A stretch of 64,000 nt of DNA from Streptococcus sanguinis SK49 (lineage in GTDB: Bacteria > Bacillota > Bacilli > Lactobacillales > Streptococcaceae): the NCBI RefSeq assembly GCF_000212815.1, contig NZ_GL890985.1:1400339-1464338 (forward strand), given 5' to 3'. Positions 7,463-16,827 of the stretch are shown here, one piece after another. Positions within the stretch are counted from its first letter, which is position 1. The number at the start of each line of letters is the position of its first letter. The notes beneath the pieces were generated by a model, which worked only from the letters and a program-made list of their open reading frames with translations, did not search any database and was not told where the DNA came from. A program made the position numbers and the translations under genes.

Positions 7463-10084
7463 ATGGCAAAATGGATTTACTCCTTCGAGGAAGGATGTGC
7501 AGAAGACAAAGCCCTGCTTGGCGGAAAAGGAGCCAACCTAGCTGAAATGACCAATTTGGGACTGCCTGTCCCTCCAGGTTTTACTATTACCACAGAAAGC
7601 TGTATCGAATATTTAGAAAATCCTTATTTCTTTGAATCTTCTTTAAAAGAAGATGTTTTGAAAGCGGTTACTGGATTAGAAGAAAAAACAGGTAAATATT
7701 TCAGCGGCAACGACTCAGCCTTGCTCTTAGTGTCTGTTCGAAGCGGAGCCAAGTTTTCCATGCCGGGCATGATGGACACTATTCTCAATCTAGGTCTGAA
7801 CGATTTAAGAACCCAGACTCTGGCTGAGCAGACCAATGCTGACTTTGCCTACAACTGCTACCGACGTCTGTTGCAAATGTTTGCTGATGTGGTTTATGGC
7901 ATTTCCAAAGACGAGTTCGATGACCTCTTGGGATATTTTGAAAAGAATGCTGGCAAACAGGCCAAGGATTTCACACTGGAAGAGCACCAAGCTTTGATTG
8001 AGCAGTATAAGCAGCTTTATCGTGAGCATCATCAAACCTTCCCCCAAAGCTCGAAAGAGCAGCTCTATGCTGCTATCAAGGCAGTCTTCAAGTCTTGGAA
8101 TAATCCCCGAGCTGAGGTTTACCGCAACTTGAATGATATTCCTCATGATTTGGGAACAGCGGTAAATGTCCAAGCCATGGTTTTCGGAAATAGCGACCAA
8201 GCCAGCGGTACAGGAGTTGTCTTTACGAGAAACCCTGCCAGCGGTGAGCAGCAGCTATTTGGCGAGTTCTTGCTCAATGCACAAGGAGAGGATGTCGTAG
8301 CCGGCATTCGGACACCTGAGCCTATTGCTGCACTTGAGACAGCTCTCCCTCAGGCCTATTCAGCCTTCCAAGACTATGCTAAGATTCTCGAAAACCACTA
8401 TAAAGACATGCAAGATATAGAATTTACTATTGAGAAAGGTAAACTCTATATTCTCCAAACTAGAAACGGTAAACGGACCGCCAAGTCATCTTTGAAAATC
8501 GCCTTAGATCTGGTAGACGAGGGCATTATCAGCAAAAAAGAAGCTCTCCAGCGCGTATCTCCTGCTACGATTAGCCAGCTCATCCATCCTGTATTTGAAG
8601 AAAAAGCTCTGCAAGATGCTCCTTTCTTGGCTCAAGGACTGCCAGCAAGCCCTGGTGCTGCAACTGGTGAGATTGTCTTTACAGCTGAGCGCGCCAAAGA
8701 CTACCACTCCTTGGGTAAAAATGTCATCTTAGTACGGCAGGAAACTTCACCTGAAGACATTGAGGGCATGGTTGTCAGCCAGGCCATCGTAACCAGTCAG
8801 GGCGGTATGACCTCTCACGCAGCTGTCGTAGCTCGGGGAATGGGAACTTGCTGTGTGGTTGGCTGCGGTGAGCTGACCATCAGCGAGGAAAGCAAGACTG
8901 TTTCCTGCGGAAATCTTGTCTTGACCGAAGGTGACGTCATTTCAGTTGATGGCAGCTCTGGGCGCATTTATAGCGGTGAGATTCCGACCGTCCTTGTCGA
9001 AAATGACCAAGAACTCCAACGACTGCTTTCATGGGCAGACGAAGTCGCACAGCTCAAAGTCCGTGCCAACGCAGAGACCGTTCAAGATCTAAAAACAGCT
9101 ATTAAGTTTGGGGCAAAGGGCATCGGTCTGGCTCGTACCGAACACATGTTCTTTGGCCAAGAGCGGATTCTGGAAATGCGGCGCCTGATTCTGGCCGACA
9201 ACGAATTGGAAACCAGGTCCGCCCTCAAAAAACTGCTAGAGTTCCAAGAAAATGACTTCTATCAAATGTTCCAAGCAGTTCAGGACAAACCTATGATTAT
9301 CCGTCTTTTGGATCCGCCGATGCATGAATTTCTACCTAAAGATTCACAGGAAATCAAGGCTTTGGCTGACAAGCTGCACAAGTCACCAGAAAAGCTGACT
9401 CGCCGCATTGAACAGCTGCAAGAAAGCAATCCTATGCTGGGCCACCGCGGCTGCCGTCTGGGGATTACGCAACCAGAGATTTACAAGATGCAGGTCGAAG
9501 CCGTCTTCAAAAGTGCTATCAAGCTGAGTCAAGAAGGATTGACTGTCAAGCCAGAAATCATGATTCCGCTGATTGCAGACAAAGCCGAGCTGGACTCTGT
9601 CAAAGCCTTTCTCACCCAACATATCAACAAACTCTTTAGGCATCAAGGTCTGGAGCTTTTCCCTTATGAAATTGGCACCATGATTGAACTTCCGCGCGCC
9701 TGTCTAGTTGCAGACCAGCTGGCTCAGGAAGCAGACTTCTTCAGCTTTGGTACTAACGATTTGACCCAGATGACCTACGGTTTCTCACGGGACGATATTG
9801 GAAAATTCATCGGCCACTACAAAGAGAAAGAAATCCTTCCTTTTGATCCTTTCCAAAGTATTGACCAGGACGGCGTTGGTGAATTGATGCGCATAGCTAT
9901 CAGCAAAGGGCGTCAAGTCAAGCCTGAACTTCCTATCGGCATTTGTGGCGAGGTCGGTGGCGATCCTGCTTCCATCCCCTTCTTCCAAGAAATTGGCGTC
10001 ACCTATGTCTCCTGCTCTCCTTATCGAGTTCCAGCAGCTAGGCTGGCTGTCGCTCAAGCGGCACTCCAAGATGAGAAGGCATGA
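7463..10084 (+). CDS. ppdK: Pyruvate, phosphate dikinase
   Basis: Interconverts pyruvate + ATP + Pi and phosphoenolpyruvate + AMP + PPi, here probably for gluconeogenesis. The start is the ATG at 7463 (MAKWIYSFEEG), placed by GGAGGT at 7453-7458; the TTG 12 nt upstream is part of the ribosome site. The 873-residue protein has the N-terminal ATP-grasp domain, the swivelling domain with catalytic His452 in GGMTSHAAV (Thr450 is the expected PpsR target), and the PEP/pyruvate TIM barrel with Cys828 in GICGEVGGDP. It is intact. PPDK is uncommon in streptococci, and its regulator genes lie directly opposite. Confidence 0.97.
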   Translation: MAKWIYSFEEGCAEDKALLGGKGANLAEMTNLGLPVPPGFTITTESCIEYLENPYFFESSLKEDVLKAVTGLEEKTGKYFSGNDSALLLVSVRSGAKFSMPGMMDTILNLGLNDLRTQTLAEQTNADFAYNCYRRLLQMFADVVYGISKDEFDDLLGYFEKNAGKQAKDFTLEEHQALIEQYKQLYREHHQTFPQSSKEQLYAAIKAVFKSWNNPRAEVYRNLNDIPHDLGTAVNVQAMVFGNSDQASGTGVVFTRNPASGEQQLFGEFLLNAQGEDVVAGIRTPEPIAALETALPQAYSAFQDYAKILENHYKDMQDIEFTIEKGKLYILQTRNGKRTAKSSLKIALDLVDEGIISKKEALQRVSPATISQLIHPVFEEKALQDAPFLAQGLPASPGAATGEIVFTAERAKDYHSLGKNVILVRQETSPEDIEGMVVSQAIVTSQGGMTSHAAVVARGMGTCCVVGCGELTISEESKTVSCGNLVLTEGDVISVDGSSGRIYSGEIPTVLVENDQELQRLLSWADEVAQLKVRANAETVQDLKTAIKFGAKGIGLARTEHMFFGQERILEMRRLILADNELETRSALKKLLEFQENDFYQMFQAVQDKPMIIRLLDPPMHEFLPKDSQEIKALADKLHKSPEKLTRRIEQLQESNPMLGHRGCRLGITQPEIYKMQVEAVFKSAIKLSQEGLTVKPEIMIPLIADKAELDSVKAFLTQHINKLFRHQGLELFPYEIGTMIELPRACLVADQLAQEADFFSFGTNDLTQMTYGFSRDDIGKFIGHYKEKEILPFDPFQSIDQDGVGELMRIAISKGRQVKPELPIGICGEVGGDPASIPFFQEIGVTYVSCSPYRVPAARLAVAQAALQDEKA

Positions 10085-10104
10085 TTACTTTGCTATTCTA
10101 GCTC

Positions 10105-10141
10105 AAGAAGCTGCTCAACCAAAACTTGAGCAGCTTCTTTT
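10105..10141 (+). terminator. ppdK terminator
   Basis: A perfect 14-bp stem, AAGAAGCTGCTCAA (10105-10118) with TTGAGCAGCTTCTT (10126-10139), is followed by T residues. Confidence 0.9.
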
Positions 10142-10193
10142 CTTAACAGCAATCTTCTGTGTGCGTTTTCATAGATAAAAATTTGATTTTTTT

Positions 10194-10222
10194 AAGACAT
10201 TTTCAGATAAAAAACGTATAAT
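10194..10222 (+). promoter_or_regulatory. Promoter of the Ser/Thr-rich membrane protein gene
   Basis: AAGACA (10194-10199) and TATAAT (10217-10222) are 17 nt apart, followed by AAGGAG and the ATG at 10269 with a rather long 12-nt spacing. Confidence 0.55.
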
Positions 10223-10268
10223 GAGAGATAAGAAATCATTGAAATTTTAAAAGGAGATTCTTTCGAGC

Positions 10269-10685
10269 ATGGAAAACTATTCTCGCAGTAATAAAAACAA
10301 GACAAAATCATCTAAAAAACCTACTAAACAGCATATTAAAACAGGTCTTTCAGCCTTCCAAAAGACTATTGCAACGGTTGCCAGTATCTTGTCTATCATC
10401 ATTGCCAGCATCACGATTATGAATCTGACTGGCCAAAAGGATGAAAAATCAAAAACTGATACCAGCAGCTCTACTGCAACGACTACCATTATCAAGGAAA
10501 TCGAAAAAGAAACAAGCAGCCCTGCTTCAACAACTGCAACTGATACAACTGCTTCTAGCAGCGATACAGCAGCGGTTGAGACTAGTGTATCTAGCTCTGC
10601 GGCAGATACAGCAGCAGGCGACACTACCGCTTCTAGCCAGAGCCAAGACACGGCAACCAACACTCAGACAGAAGCTTCAAACTAA
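10269..10685 (+). CDS. Small membrane-anchored protein with Ser/Thr/Ala-rich tail
   Basis: The function is not recognised. The 138-residue protein has a Lys-rich N terminus (about 1-35), one predicted membrane helix at about 38-58 (TVASILSIIIASITIMNL), and a low-complexity tail rich in Ser, Thr and Ala without Cys or a sorting motif. This is the topology of a bitopic protein with an unstructured extracellular stalk. It has its own promoter and a strong terminator between ppdK and the convergent pot operon. Similar short proteins are common in streptococci; a DUF6556-like label is possible but from memory. The tail length probably varies between strains. Confidence 0.75.
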   Translation: MENYSRSNKNKTKSSKKPTKQHIKTGLSAFQKTIATVASILSIIIASITIMNLTGQKDEKSKTDTSSSTATTTIIKEIEKETSSPASTTATDTTASSSDTAAVETSVSSSAADTAAGDTTASSQSQDTATNTQTEASN

Positions 10686-10698
10686 GAAAGCAGAAAAC

Positions 10699-10726
10699 GC
10701 CCGGCTCAATGAGCCGGGCTTTTTTC
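10699..10726 (+). terminator. Strong terminator between convergent transcripts
   Basis: A perfect 9-bp GC-rich stem, GCCCGGCTC-AAT-GAGCCGGGC (10699-10719), is followed by T7 on the plus strand. On the minus strand it is followed by GTTTTC, so it may also end the pot transcript. Confidence 0.92.
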
Positions 10727-10756
10727 TTGTATTCATCAAGTAACCTTGTTTGACTA

Positions 10757-11827
10757 TTATTTCCGATACATCTTGACTTGAAGATAGAGGTCATTGTAGG
10801 TTCCCAACCATTTAGGGCCCAACTGCTCATAGACTTCCAGATGTTTCATCGTTTCTTCTGTCGGATAAAAAGCCTCATCTTCCTGAACTTCCTTAGGCAA
10901 CATGGCCTTGGCAGGAAGATTTGGTGTCGAATAACCAACATAAAGGGCGTTTTTATAAGCATTTTCCGGTCTCAGCATAAAGTTAATAAACTGATAGGCT
11001 GCTTTTTTATTTTTGACGGTTTTGGGAATGACAATATTGTCAAACCAAAGATTGCTGGCTTCTGTTGGTACGACATAGCGCAGGTCTTCATTGGCCTCCA
11101 GCATCTGCCGAGCCTCGCCAGAAAAGGTCACACCGATAGCTGCATTGTTCTGAATCATGTATCCCTTCATCTCATCAGCCACAATGGCCTTGATATTTGG
11201 CGTCAGAGTATAGAGCTTATCGACAGCCTCCTGCAGCTGATTATCATCTTTGGAGTTGAGACTATGACCGTCTGAGTTCAGACCAATTCCCATGACTTCA
11301 CGAGCTCCATCAATCATCATGATGGAGTTTTTGTATTCAGGACGCCAGAGGTCATTCCAATGCTCAGGAGCTTTATCAACCATTTTTTCATTATAGACAA
11401 TACCCAGCGTTCCCCAAAAATAAGGAATTGAGTATTGATTTCCAGGATCAAAAGGCTGGTTTAAAAAATCAGATCCGATATTTTCCAAACCTTTAATCTG
11501 GCTATGATCTAGCTTCTCCACCAAGCCTTCCTTCATCATCTTGGCAATCATATATTCACTAGGAATGGCAATGTCGTAGGTTGTGCCGCCTTGCTTCACT
11601 TTCGTATACATGGCTTCATTGGAATCAAATGTATCGTACTGGATTTGGACACCAGTTTCCTTAGTAAACTCAGTCAGGAGCTCAGGATCGATATAGTCAC
11701 CCCAATTGTAAATGACCAGCTTATCGCTCTCCTTGCTCTGCGTCCGACTTTCAATCTGGTAACTAACACCCCATAAGACTACGATAATCAGCAGAATCCC
11801 CGCTAAAAATGAATAGAGCTTTCTCAT
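10757..11827 (-). CDS. potD: Spermidine/putrescine ABC transporter substrate-binding protein
   Basis: Extracellular polyamine receptor of PotABCD. The 356-residue protein starts with a hydrophobic export/anchor segment (about 5-24) followed by the family hallmark YNWGDYIDPELL and later NPYFWGTLGIVYN-type segments (here IPYFWGTLGIVYNE). There is no Cys lipobox after the hydrophobic stretch, so it may be an uncleaved membrane-anchored protein or be cleaved by signal peptidase I rather than being a lipoprotein. Its ATG overlaps the potC stop (ATGA). It is the last gene of murB-potABCD. Confidence 0.95.
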   Translation of the reverse strand: MRKLYSFLAGILLIIVVLWGVSYQIESRTQSKESDKLVIYNWGDYIDPELLTEFTKETGVQIQYDTFDSNEAMYTKVKQGGTTYDIAIPSEYMIAKMMKEGLVEKLDHSQIKGLENIGSDFLNQPFDPGNQYSIPYFWGTLGIVYNEKMVDKAPEHWNDLWRPEYKNSIMMIDGAREVMGIGLNSDGHSLNSKDDNQLQEAVDKLYTLTPNIKAIVADEMKGYMIQNNAAIGVTFSGEARQMLEANEDLRYVVPTEASNLWFDNIVIPKTVKNKKAAYQFINFMLRPENAYKNALYVGYSTPNLPAKAMLPKEVQEDEAFYPTEETMKHLEVYEQLGPKWLGTYNDLYLQVKMYRK

Positions 11828-12597
11828 ACAGTCTCCTCCTTCTCACGGGTGATAAAGTAATACCCAATTACCAAAGCAATGCTGAAGAGAAAGACCAAGG
11901 CTGATAGGGCATTGATTTCCAAAGAAATTCCCTGACGAGCACGGGAGTAAATCTCAACAGATAATGTAGAAAAACCATTCCCTGTAACGAAGAAGGTCAC
12001 AGCAAAATCATCTAGCGAGTAGGTAAAAGCCATAAAGTATCCAGCGATGATGGCTGGAGTCAGATAAGGCAGCATGATTTCCTTCAGCATTTGCAATTGG
12101 CTGGCACCTAAATCATAGGCAGCCTTAATCATATCATCATTCATTTCTTTCAGACGCGGAAGAATCATCAACACCACAATCGGAATAGAAAAGGCCACAT
12201 GGCTAGCCAGCACAGACAGGAAGCCCAGCTGGAATTTTGCAGTAGTAAAGAGAATCAGAAAACTTGCCCCAATCATGACATCCGGTGCCACCATGAGGAT
12301 ATTGTTGATAGACAGAAAGGCATCCTGATATTTCTTGCGGGCTTGATAAATATAGATGGCTCCAAAAGTCCCAATCAGAGTCGCAATCAATGAAGACAGG
12401 AAAGCTAGGAAGAAGGTCTGAACCAAAATCAAAATCAGACGCGAATCCTCAAAGAGATTTTGAAAATGACTGAGACTGAATCCTGTAAAACGATTCATGT
12501 CTTCCCCTGCATTAAAGGCATAAGCAATCAGGTAAAAGATGGGGATATAGAGCACCAAAAAGACAAAGGCCAGATAGAGATTTGCAATTTTTTTCAT
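11824..12597 (-). CDS. potC: Spermidine/putrescine ABC transporter permease PotC
   Basis: One of two membrane subunits of the polyamine importer. The start is placed at 12597 ([11 protein letters not shown]), where AAGGAGAGG precedes the ATG; the nine residues upstream are translated ribosome-site sequence. The 257-residue protein has about six hydrophobic helices and the EAA-loop motif DLGASQLQMLKEIMLPYL (about residues 160-180) that docks on PotA. Its start overlaps the potB stop (ATGA) and its stop overlaps potD, so the subunits are translationally coupled. Confidence 0.95.
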   Translation of the reverse strand: MKKIANLYLAFVFLVLYIPIFYLIAYAFNAGEDMNRFTGFSLSHFQNLFEDSRLILILVQTFFLAFLSSLIATLIGTFGAIYIYQARKKYQDAFLSINNILMVAPDVMIGASFLILFTTAKFQLGFLSVLASHVAFSIPIVVLMILPRLKEMNDDMIKAAYDLGASQLQMLKEIMLPYLTPAIIAGYFMAFTYSLDDFAVTFFVTGNGFSTLSVEIYSRARQGISLEINALSALVFLFSIALVIGYYFITREKEETV

Positions 12598-13400
12598 CGC
12601 CCTCTCCTTTCCTTGGTTGCCCACATGGTAAAGAGCATGGCAACAATCAGTACCACTCCGATAGTAGAGCCCATGCCCCAGTTTTGAGTAGTCAGGAAGT
12701 GCTGCTCAATGGCAGTTCCTAGAGTAATTACTCGATTACCACCGATTAAACGAGTCAGCATGAAGAGACTAAGACTAGGGATAAAGACTGACTGCACTCC
12801 ACTTCTGACACCATTCAAAGACAAAGGGAAAACAACCCGACGGAAAGTCTCCCAGCGATTAGCTCCCAAGTCATAGCTGGCATTGATAAGATTAGGATCC
12901 AAATCATCCAGAACGTTGAAAATGGGCAGAATCATAAAAGGCAGCTCGATGTAGCTGGCTACAAAGATAAATGAAAAGTCCGTAAAGAGAATCTGCTGCG
13001 GTCCTACTCCGATAAAAGTCAAAAATTGATTAATTGAACCATTCTGACCAAAAATACCAATGAAAGCATAAGCTTTGAGCAGAAGATTGATCCAAGTTGG
13101 CAGGACAATCAGCATGAGCCAAAGCTGCTTGTGCTTGAGCTGAGTCAAAAAGAATGCGGTCGGATAGGAAATCAGCAGGGTTACGACAGTAATAATCCCT
13201 GCATAAAGAACCGAATTCAGGCTCATCTTGAGATAGGTCCAGTTCTGCGATGTGAAGTAGGCCTGATAATTTTCCAGCGTAAACTGACCTTCGATGTTAA
13301 AGAAGGATTTCCAGATAATCATGACAACAGGTGCTAGGACAAAAAGGAAAATCCAGAGCAGGTAAGGCAAGAGAAAGAGATTAGAGGTTGTTTTCTTCAT
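12594..13400 (-). CDS. potB: Spermidine/putrescine ABC transporter permease PotB
   Basis: Second permease subunit of PotABCD. The start at 13400 ([13 protein letters not shown]) is supported by GAGGAGG upstream; the seven preceding residues belong to the ribosome-site region. The 268-residue protein has about six membrane helices and the EAA loop [18 protein letters not shown] near the middle of the second half. The gene begins inside the 3' end of potA (20-nt overlap) and overlaps potC by ATGA. Confidence 0.95.
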   Translation of the reverse strand: MKKTTSNLFLLPYLLWIFLFVLAPVVMIIWKSFFNIEGQFTLENYQAYFTSQNWTYLKMSLNSVLYAGIITVVTLLISYPTAFFLTQLKHKQLWLMLIVLPTWINLLLKAYAFIGIFGQNGSINQFLTFIGVGPQQILFTDFSFIFVASYIELPFMILPIFNVLDDLDPNLINASYDLGANRWETFRRVVFPLSLNGVRSGVQSVFIPSLSLFMLTRLIGGNRVITLGTAIEQHFLTTQNWGMGSTIGVVLIVAMLFTMWATKERRGR

Positions 13401-14538
13401 CGCGTTCCTCCTCAATGGCATTGATCAGACCCGCTTCCTGCTCTTCTACTTCTACATATTCTTCGATACGGGCATCGAATTCTTCTTCAGTTTCATTGAG
13501 ACGCATGATGTGGATATCTTCAGGCTCGAAATGCAGGCCAATTTCTTCACCAACAATGGCCTTGCGAGTTGAGTGAATCATCCATTCATTGCCCAGTTCA
13601 TCATAAGCGATAATCTCATAGTGAACGCCACGGAAAAGCTGGGTGTCAACTTTAACCTGCAGCTTGCCTTCTTCTGGCAGAGTAATCCGCAAATCCTCCG
13701 GCCGAATCACCACCTCGACAGCTTCATTTGGGCGCATCCCACCATCCACTGCTTCAAAGCGCTTGCCGTTAAACTCAACCAGATAGTCTTCAATCATCTT
13801 ACCTGGCAGAATATTGGACTCGCCAATGAAGGTTGCAACAAAATGATTAATAGGCTCGTCATAAATATCGACAGGCGTCCCCGACTGAACAATCTCACCG
13901 TCATTCATAACGAAAATCCAGTCACTCATAGCCAGGGCTTCCTCTTGGTCGTGCGTGACAAATACAAAGGTAATACCTAGACGCTGCTGCAATTCCCGCA
14001 GCTCATACTGCATATCTGTACGCAGCTTCAAATCCAGAGCAGACAGGGGCTCATCCAGCAAAACAACCCGCGGCTGATTAATGATTGCCCGCGCGATGGC
14101 TACACGCTGGCGCTGACCGCCCGACAGTTTGCGAATAGAACGGCGCTCAAAACCTTCTAGCTGAACCATTTTCAGCACTTCTGCAACTCGCTCTTGAATT
14201 TCTTTTTTATCAACCTTGCGTAGACGCAGCGGGAAGGCAACATTTTCAAAAACATTCATATGCGGAAACAGTGCATAGGACTGAAAAACCGTGTGAACGT
14301 CTCTTTTATTAGTCGGAATATCATTGATGCGGACGCCATCAAGAAAAATATCCCCGTCCGTCGCATCCAAAAGTCCAGCAATGATGTTCAGAATCGTTGA
14401 TTTTCCAGAACCAGAAGACCCCAGCAAAGTATAGAACTTTCCTTCTTCCAGCTCGAAATTAATATCTTTCAGAACGACAGTGTTATTATCTTCAAAAACT
14501 TTTGAAACGTTTTTAAACTCGATGATTGGTTTTTTCAA
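13381..14538 (-). CDS. potA: Spermidine/putrescine ABC transporter ATPase PotA
   Basis: Cytoplasmic ATPase that energises polyamine import. The 385-residue protein has Walker [10 protein letters not shown] at 40-48, the signature [14 protein letters not shown], Walker [13 protein letters not shown] and a C-terminal TOBE/OB regulatory region (about 290-350), ending in an acidic tail rich in Glu. It overlaps potB by 20 nt. The 180-nt gap to murB contains no terminator that I could identify, so murB-potABCD is probably one transcript, as in S. pneumoniae. Confidence 0.96.
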   Translation of the reverse strand: MKKPIIEFKNVSKVFEDNNTVVLKDINFELEEGKFYTLLGSSGSGKSTILNIIAGLLDATDGDIFLDGVRINDIPTNKRDVHTVFQSYALFPHMNVFENVAFPLRLRKVDKKEIQERVAEVLKMVQLEGFERRSIRKLSGGQRQRVAIARAIINQPRVVLLDEPLSALDLKLRTDMQYELRELQQRLGITFVFVTHDQEEALAMSDWIFVMNDGEIVQSGTPVDIYDEPINHFVATFIGESNILPGKMIEDYLVEFNGKRFEAVDGGMRPNEAVEVVIRPEDLRITLPEEGKLQVKVDTQLFRGVHYEIIAYDELGNEWMIHSTRKAIVGEEIGLHFEPEDIHIMRLNETEEEFDARIEEYVEVEEQEAGLINAIEEERDEENNL

Positions 14539-14718
14539 TTGTCATAAATTCCTTCTTTCTCGTATTAACAGATTAAGGGTTCTGTCAGACCGCTGCTACC
14601 TCGTGAGGGCTGTAAAGGCCCTTTATAAATTCCGTGTCGATAGGCTTTCACCCCCTTACTAAGTTGCAGCCAGCTGCAGTTCCTTATCCAGCATACTTCT
14701 ACTGGAAATCAATCTGTC

Positions 14719-15624
14719 TTACAGAGATTCACCAATGATGCGGACTTCGCGCTCCAGAGTAATACCTGAATTTTCCCGCACCCTTTCAATCACATGAGCG
14801 ATAAGATTTTCATAATCTTGAGCCGTTCCTTTATCAACGTTAATCATAAAGCCGGCATGTTTCTCAGATACCTCTACACCACCGATACGATGCCCCTTAA
14901 GGCCTGCCTCACTAATGAGCTGACCAGCAAAGTGACCCAAAGGACGCTTGAAAACAGATCCACAAGATGGATATTCCAAAGGCTGCTTGAGCTCCCGCAG
15001 ATGGGTTAAGCGCTCCATTTCCTGACGAATCGTTCTGTGAACACCAGGTGAAAGAGCAAACTTAGCAGAAATAACGATATCGCCCGTTTCCTGAACCAGT
15101 GAATGACGATAGCCAAACTTCATATCCCGAACGTCCAGCGTTTTGACTTCCCCCTGAGGAGTCAGTACCTTGCAAGATACCAAAACATGAGCAATCTCGC
15201 CGCCATAAGCCCCAGCGTTCATAAAGACAGCTCCGCCGACACTGCCCGGAATACCACAGGCAAACTCAAAGCCTGTCAGACTATTCTGCAAGGCGATATG
15301 GGTTGTCTGAATCAGATTAGCTCCAGCCTCTGCCTCAATCATATAGCCATCTACTGCTACATTGTTGAGCTTGTCAAACATAATCACGAAACCTCGGATA
15401 CCACCATCTCGCACAATGATATTACTGGCATTTCCCAGCACCATCCAAGGAATGTCTTCTTGATTAGCAAAATTGACAATACGAGCCAACTCATAACGAT
15501 TGCGGGGAAAAACTAAGAAATCGGCTGCGCCCCCGACCTTTGTGTAGGTGTATTGACTCAAAGGCTCATTGAAGCGAATGTCGATTCCCTCTAATTCAGA
15601 TTTTAATTTCTCTAGTTTTTGCAT
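14719..15624 (-). CDS. murB: UDP-N-acetylenolpyruvoylglucosamine reductase
   Basis: FAD enzyme that reduces UDP-GlcNAc-enolpyruvate to UDP-MurNAc, the second committed step of peptidoglycan synthesis. The 301-residue protein contains the FAD-domain motifs [10 protein letters not shown] and GNASNI, the segment [22 protein letters not shown], the catalytic Ser region [11 protein letters not shown] and the C-terminal EKHAGFMIN, typical of type II MurB. The gene heads the polyamine transport genes, an arrangement conserved in streptococci whose functional logic is unclear. Confidence 0.96.
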   Translation of the reverse strand: MQKLEKLKSELEGIDIRFNEPLSQYTYTKVGGAADFLVFPRNRYELARIVNFANQEDIPWMVLGNASNIIVRDGGIRGFVIMFDKLNNVAVDGYMIEAEAGANLIQTTHIALQNSLTGFEFACGIPGSVGGAVFMNAGAYGGEIAHVLVSCKVLTPQGEVKTLDVRDMKFGYRHSLVQETGDIVISAKFALSPGVHRTIRQEMERLTHLRELKQPLEYPSCGSVFKRPLGHFAGQLISEAGLKGHRIGGVEVSEKHAGFMINVDKGTAQDYENLIAHVIERVRENSGITLEREVRIIGESL

Positions 15625-15700
15625 GATTTTCTCTCTTTTATGTAAACAAAATACACTCTATTATATCAAAAATCTATGGCATTTACGATAGATTACAAAG

Positions 15701-15726
15701 AAAAAGCTGAGAAAGGTCAGCTTTTT
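15701..15726 (-). terminator. Terminator of the 37-codon gene
   Basis: A perfect 10-bp stem, AAAAAGCTGA (15701-15710) with TCAGCTTTTT (15717-15726), encloses the loop GAAAGG. On the minus strand it gives a U-tailed intrinsic terminator that begins within the stop codon of the small ORF. Confidence 0.85.
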
Positions 15727-15838
15727 AATGCTTATAATTGTCTAGTAGTAAAACGCTGTGTTTGACTAGAAAGAGCATTCCTGATGGCGCCGAAATCTCC
15801 AGCTCACTCGCCAGAGCCTGTAATTCTAAATGATCCAT
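15725..15838 (-). CDS. Free-standing 37-residue small protein (or sRNA)
   Basis: No family is recognised. The ATG at 15838 opens 37 codons ending in TAA at 15725. The peptide starts MDHLELQALASELEISAPSG and continues MLFLVKHSVLLLDNYKH: an acidic first half, then a hydrophobic stretch with a basic end. AAAGGAGG (15858-15851) lies 12 nt upstream, a perfect Shine-Dalgarno with long spacing. The unit has its own extended -10 promoter and a terminator at the stop codon, giving a predicted transcript of about 145 nt between thrB and murB. The 335-base gap holds nothing else. A small regulatory RNA is an alternative. Confidence 0.6.
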   Translation of the reverse strand: MDHLELQALASELEISAPSGMLFLVKHSVLLLDNYKH

Positions 15839-15869
15839 AAAGTGAATTATCCTCCTTTAAGTTAGACCC

Positions 15870-15878
15870 ATTATAGCA
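15870..15878 (-). promoter_or_regulatory. Extended -10 promoter of the 37-codon gene
   Basis: TGCTATAAT on the minus strand (15878-15870) is a perfect extended -10; the -35 region is weak (TATCTT). The predicted start is near 15863, five bases before the AAAGGAGG. Confidence 0.7.
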
Positions 15879-15920
15879 CAGTTAGGTATAAAAAGATAGG
15901 GATATCAAATCCTTATTTTA

Positions 15921-15953
15921 CAAAAAGAAAAAGAGGCTCATGGTGAACCTCTT
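15921..15953 (-). terminator. thrB terminator
   Basis: Minus-strand stem GAGGTTCA/TGAGCCTC with loop CCA (one G-U pair) is followed by TTTTTCTTTTT. It separates hom-thrB from the 37-codon gene. Confidence 0.85.
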
Positions 15954-15959
15954 GATGAT

Positions 15960-16826
15960 TTATTTTTCTACTCGCACACCCTCTGTGTCTACCTGAAGCC
16001 GGAAGATTTTCCCTTTGAAATTCTGTTTTTGCAGAAGCTGATAAATCGTCTCCGTCTTGTGCTTAGGTGATAAGACCATAACAGTCGGCCCCGCTCCTGA
16101 GATATAGGTTGCATAAGAACCGTTTTTTCTGGCCAAGAACTTAATATCTGAAAATTCCTTGATCAAAGGCTGACGGTATTTCTCGTGGAACAAATCTGAC
16201 TCGATAGCCCGACCAGCGATTTTCATATCACCTTTTAAAAGAGCAGCAATCGCAACATTGGCAATGGAGCTGGCCGCAACAGCTTCCTTGTAAGAAAGCC
16301 GATTTGGTAAGACTTGGCGGCTCTCAACCGTCCGAAGCTCATAGTCTGGGATATAGGCGATGAAGTCTGCGTCCGGAAAGTCCGCTACCACAGCAGATAC
16401 CTGATTCCTAGACGAGCTAGATACGACCAAATTACCATAAATCGCCGGCGCAACATTGTCAGGATGTCCTTCAATCTTGGTAGCGATTTTCAGTTTCTGA
16501 TAATCCGACAAATTAAGATGAGCCAGCTGGTTGGCTAATTCAATCCCAGCCACAATGACCGAACTAGAAGACCCAAGTCCACGAGCTAATGGAATGTCAC
16601 TGGTCATTTTCAAACGGCGTGGCTGAATAGCTGGAGCCAACTGCAGGGCAATCTTAACCAGTAAATTGCGTCGGTCCTTAGGAATTCTAGGATTGAGGTC
16701 ATGCTCAATCACCCACTCCTGACTTTCTTCCAAGACTTCAATATCCAGATATTTTGACAGGGCTACCCCAACAGAGTCAAAGCCAGGACCGATATTGGCA
16801 CTGGTCGCTGGTACAATAATTTTCAT
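15960..16826 (-). CDS. thrB: Homoserine kinase
   Basis: GHMP-family kinase that phosphorylates homoserine in threonine synthesis. The 288-residue protein starts [20 protein letters not shown] and has the ATP loop [16 protein letters not shown] at about 84-99 plus the C-terminal GHMP motif [13 protein letters not shown]. It follows hom after a single base, so homoserine is made and used from one transcript. Length and motifs are normal. Confidence 0.97.
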   Translation of the reverse strand: MKIIVPATSANIGPGFDSVGVALSKYLDIEVLEESQEWVIEHDLNPRIPKDRRNLLVKIALQLAPAIQPRRLKMTSDIPLARGLGSSSSVIVAGIELANQLAHLNLSDYQKLKIATKIEGHPDNVAPAIYGNLVVSSSSRNQVSAVVADFPDADFIAYIPDYELRTVESRQVLPNRLSYKEAVAASSIANVAIAALLKGDMKIAGRAIESDLFHEKYRQPLIKEFSDIKFLARKNGSYATYISGAGPTVMVLSPKHKTETIYQLLQKQNFKGKIFRLQVDTEGVRVEK

Positions 16827-16827
16827 C

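Noticed and set aside
14539-14718. Terminator or riboswitch between murB and potA
   Set aside because: Only a short AGGGC/GCCCT stem without a U-tract is visible (near 14604-14622), and I recognise no polyamine-responsive fold.
15851-15878. CiaR-controlled csRNA
   Set aside because: The unit has no TTTAAG-N5-TTTAAG CiaR box in its promoter and carries a Shine-Dalgarno rather than the anti-Shine-Dalgarno motif of csRNAs.
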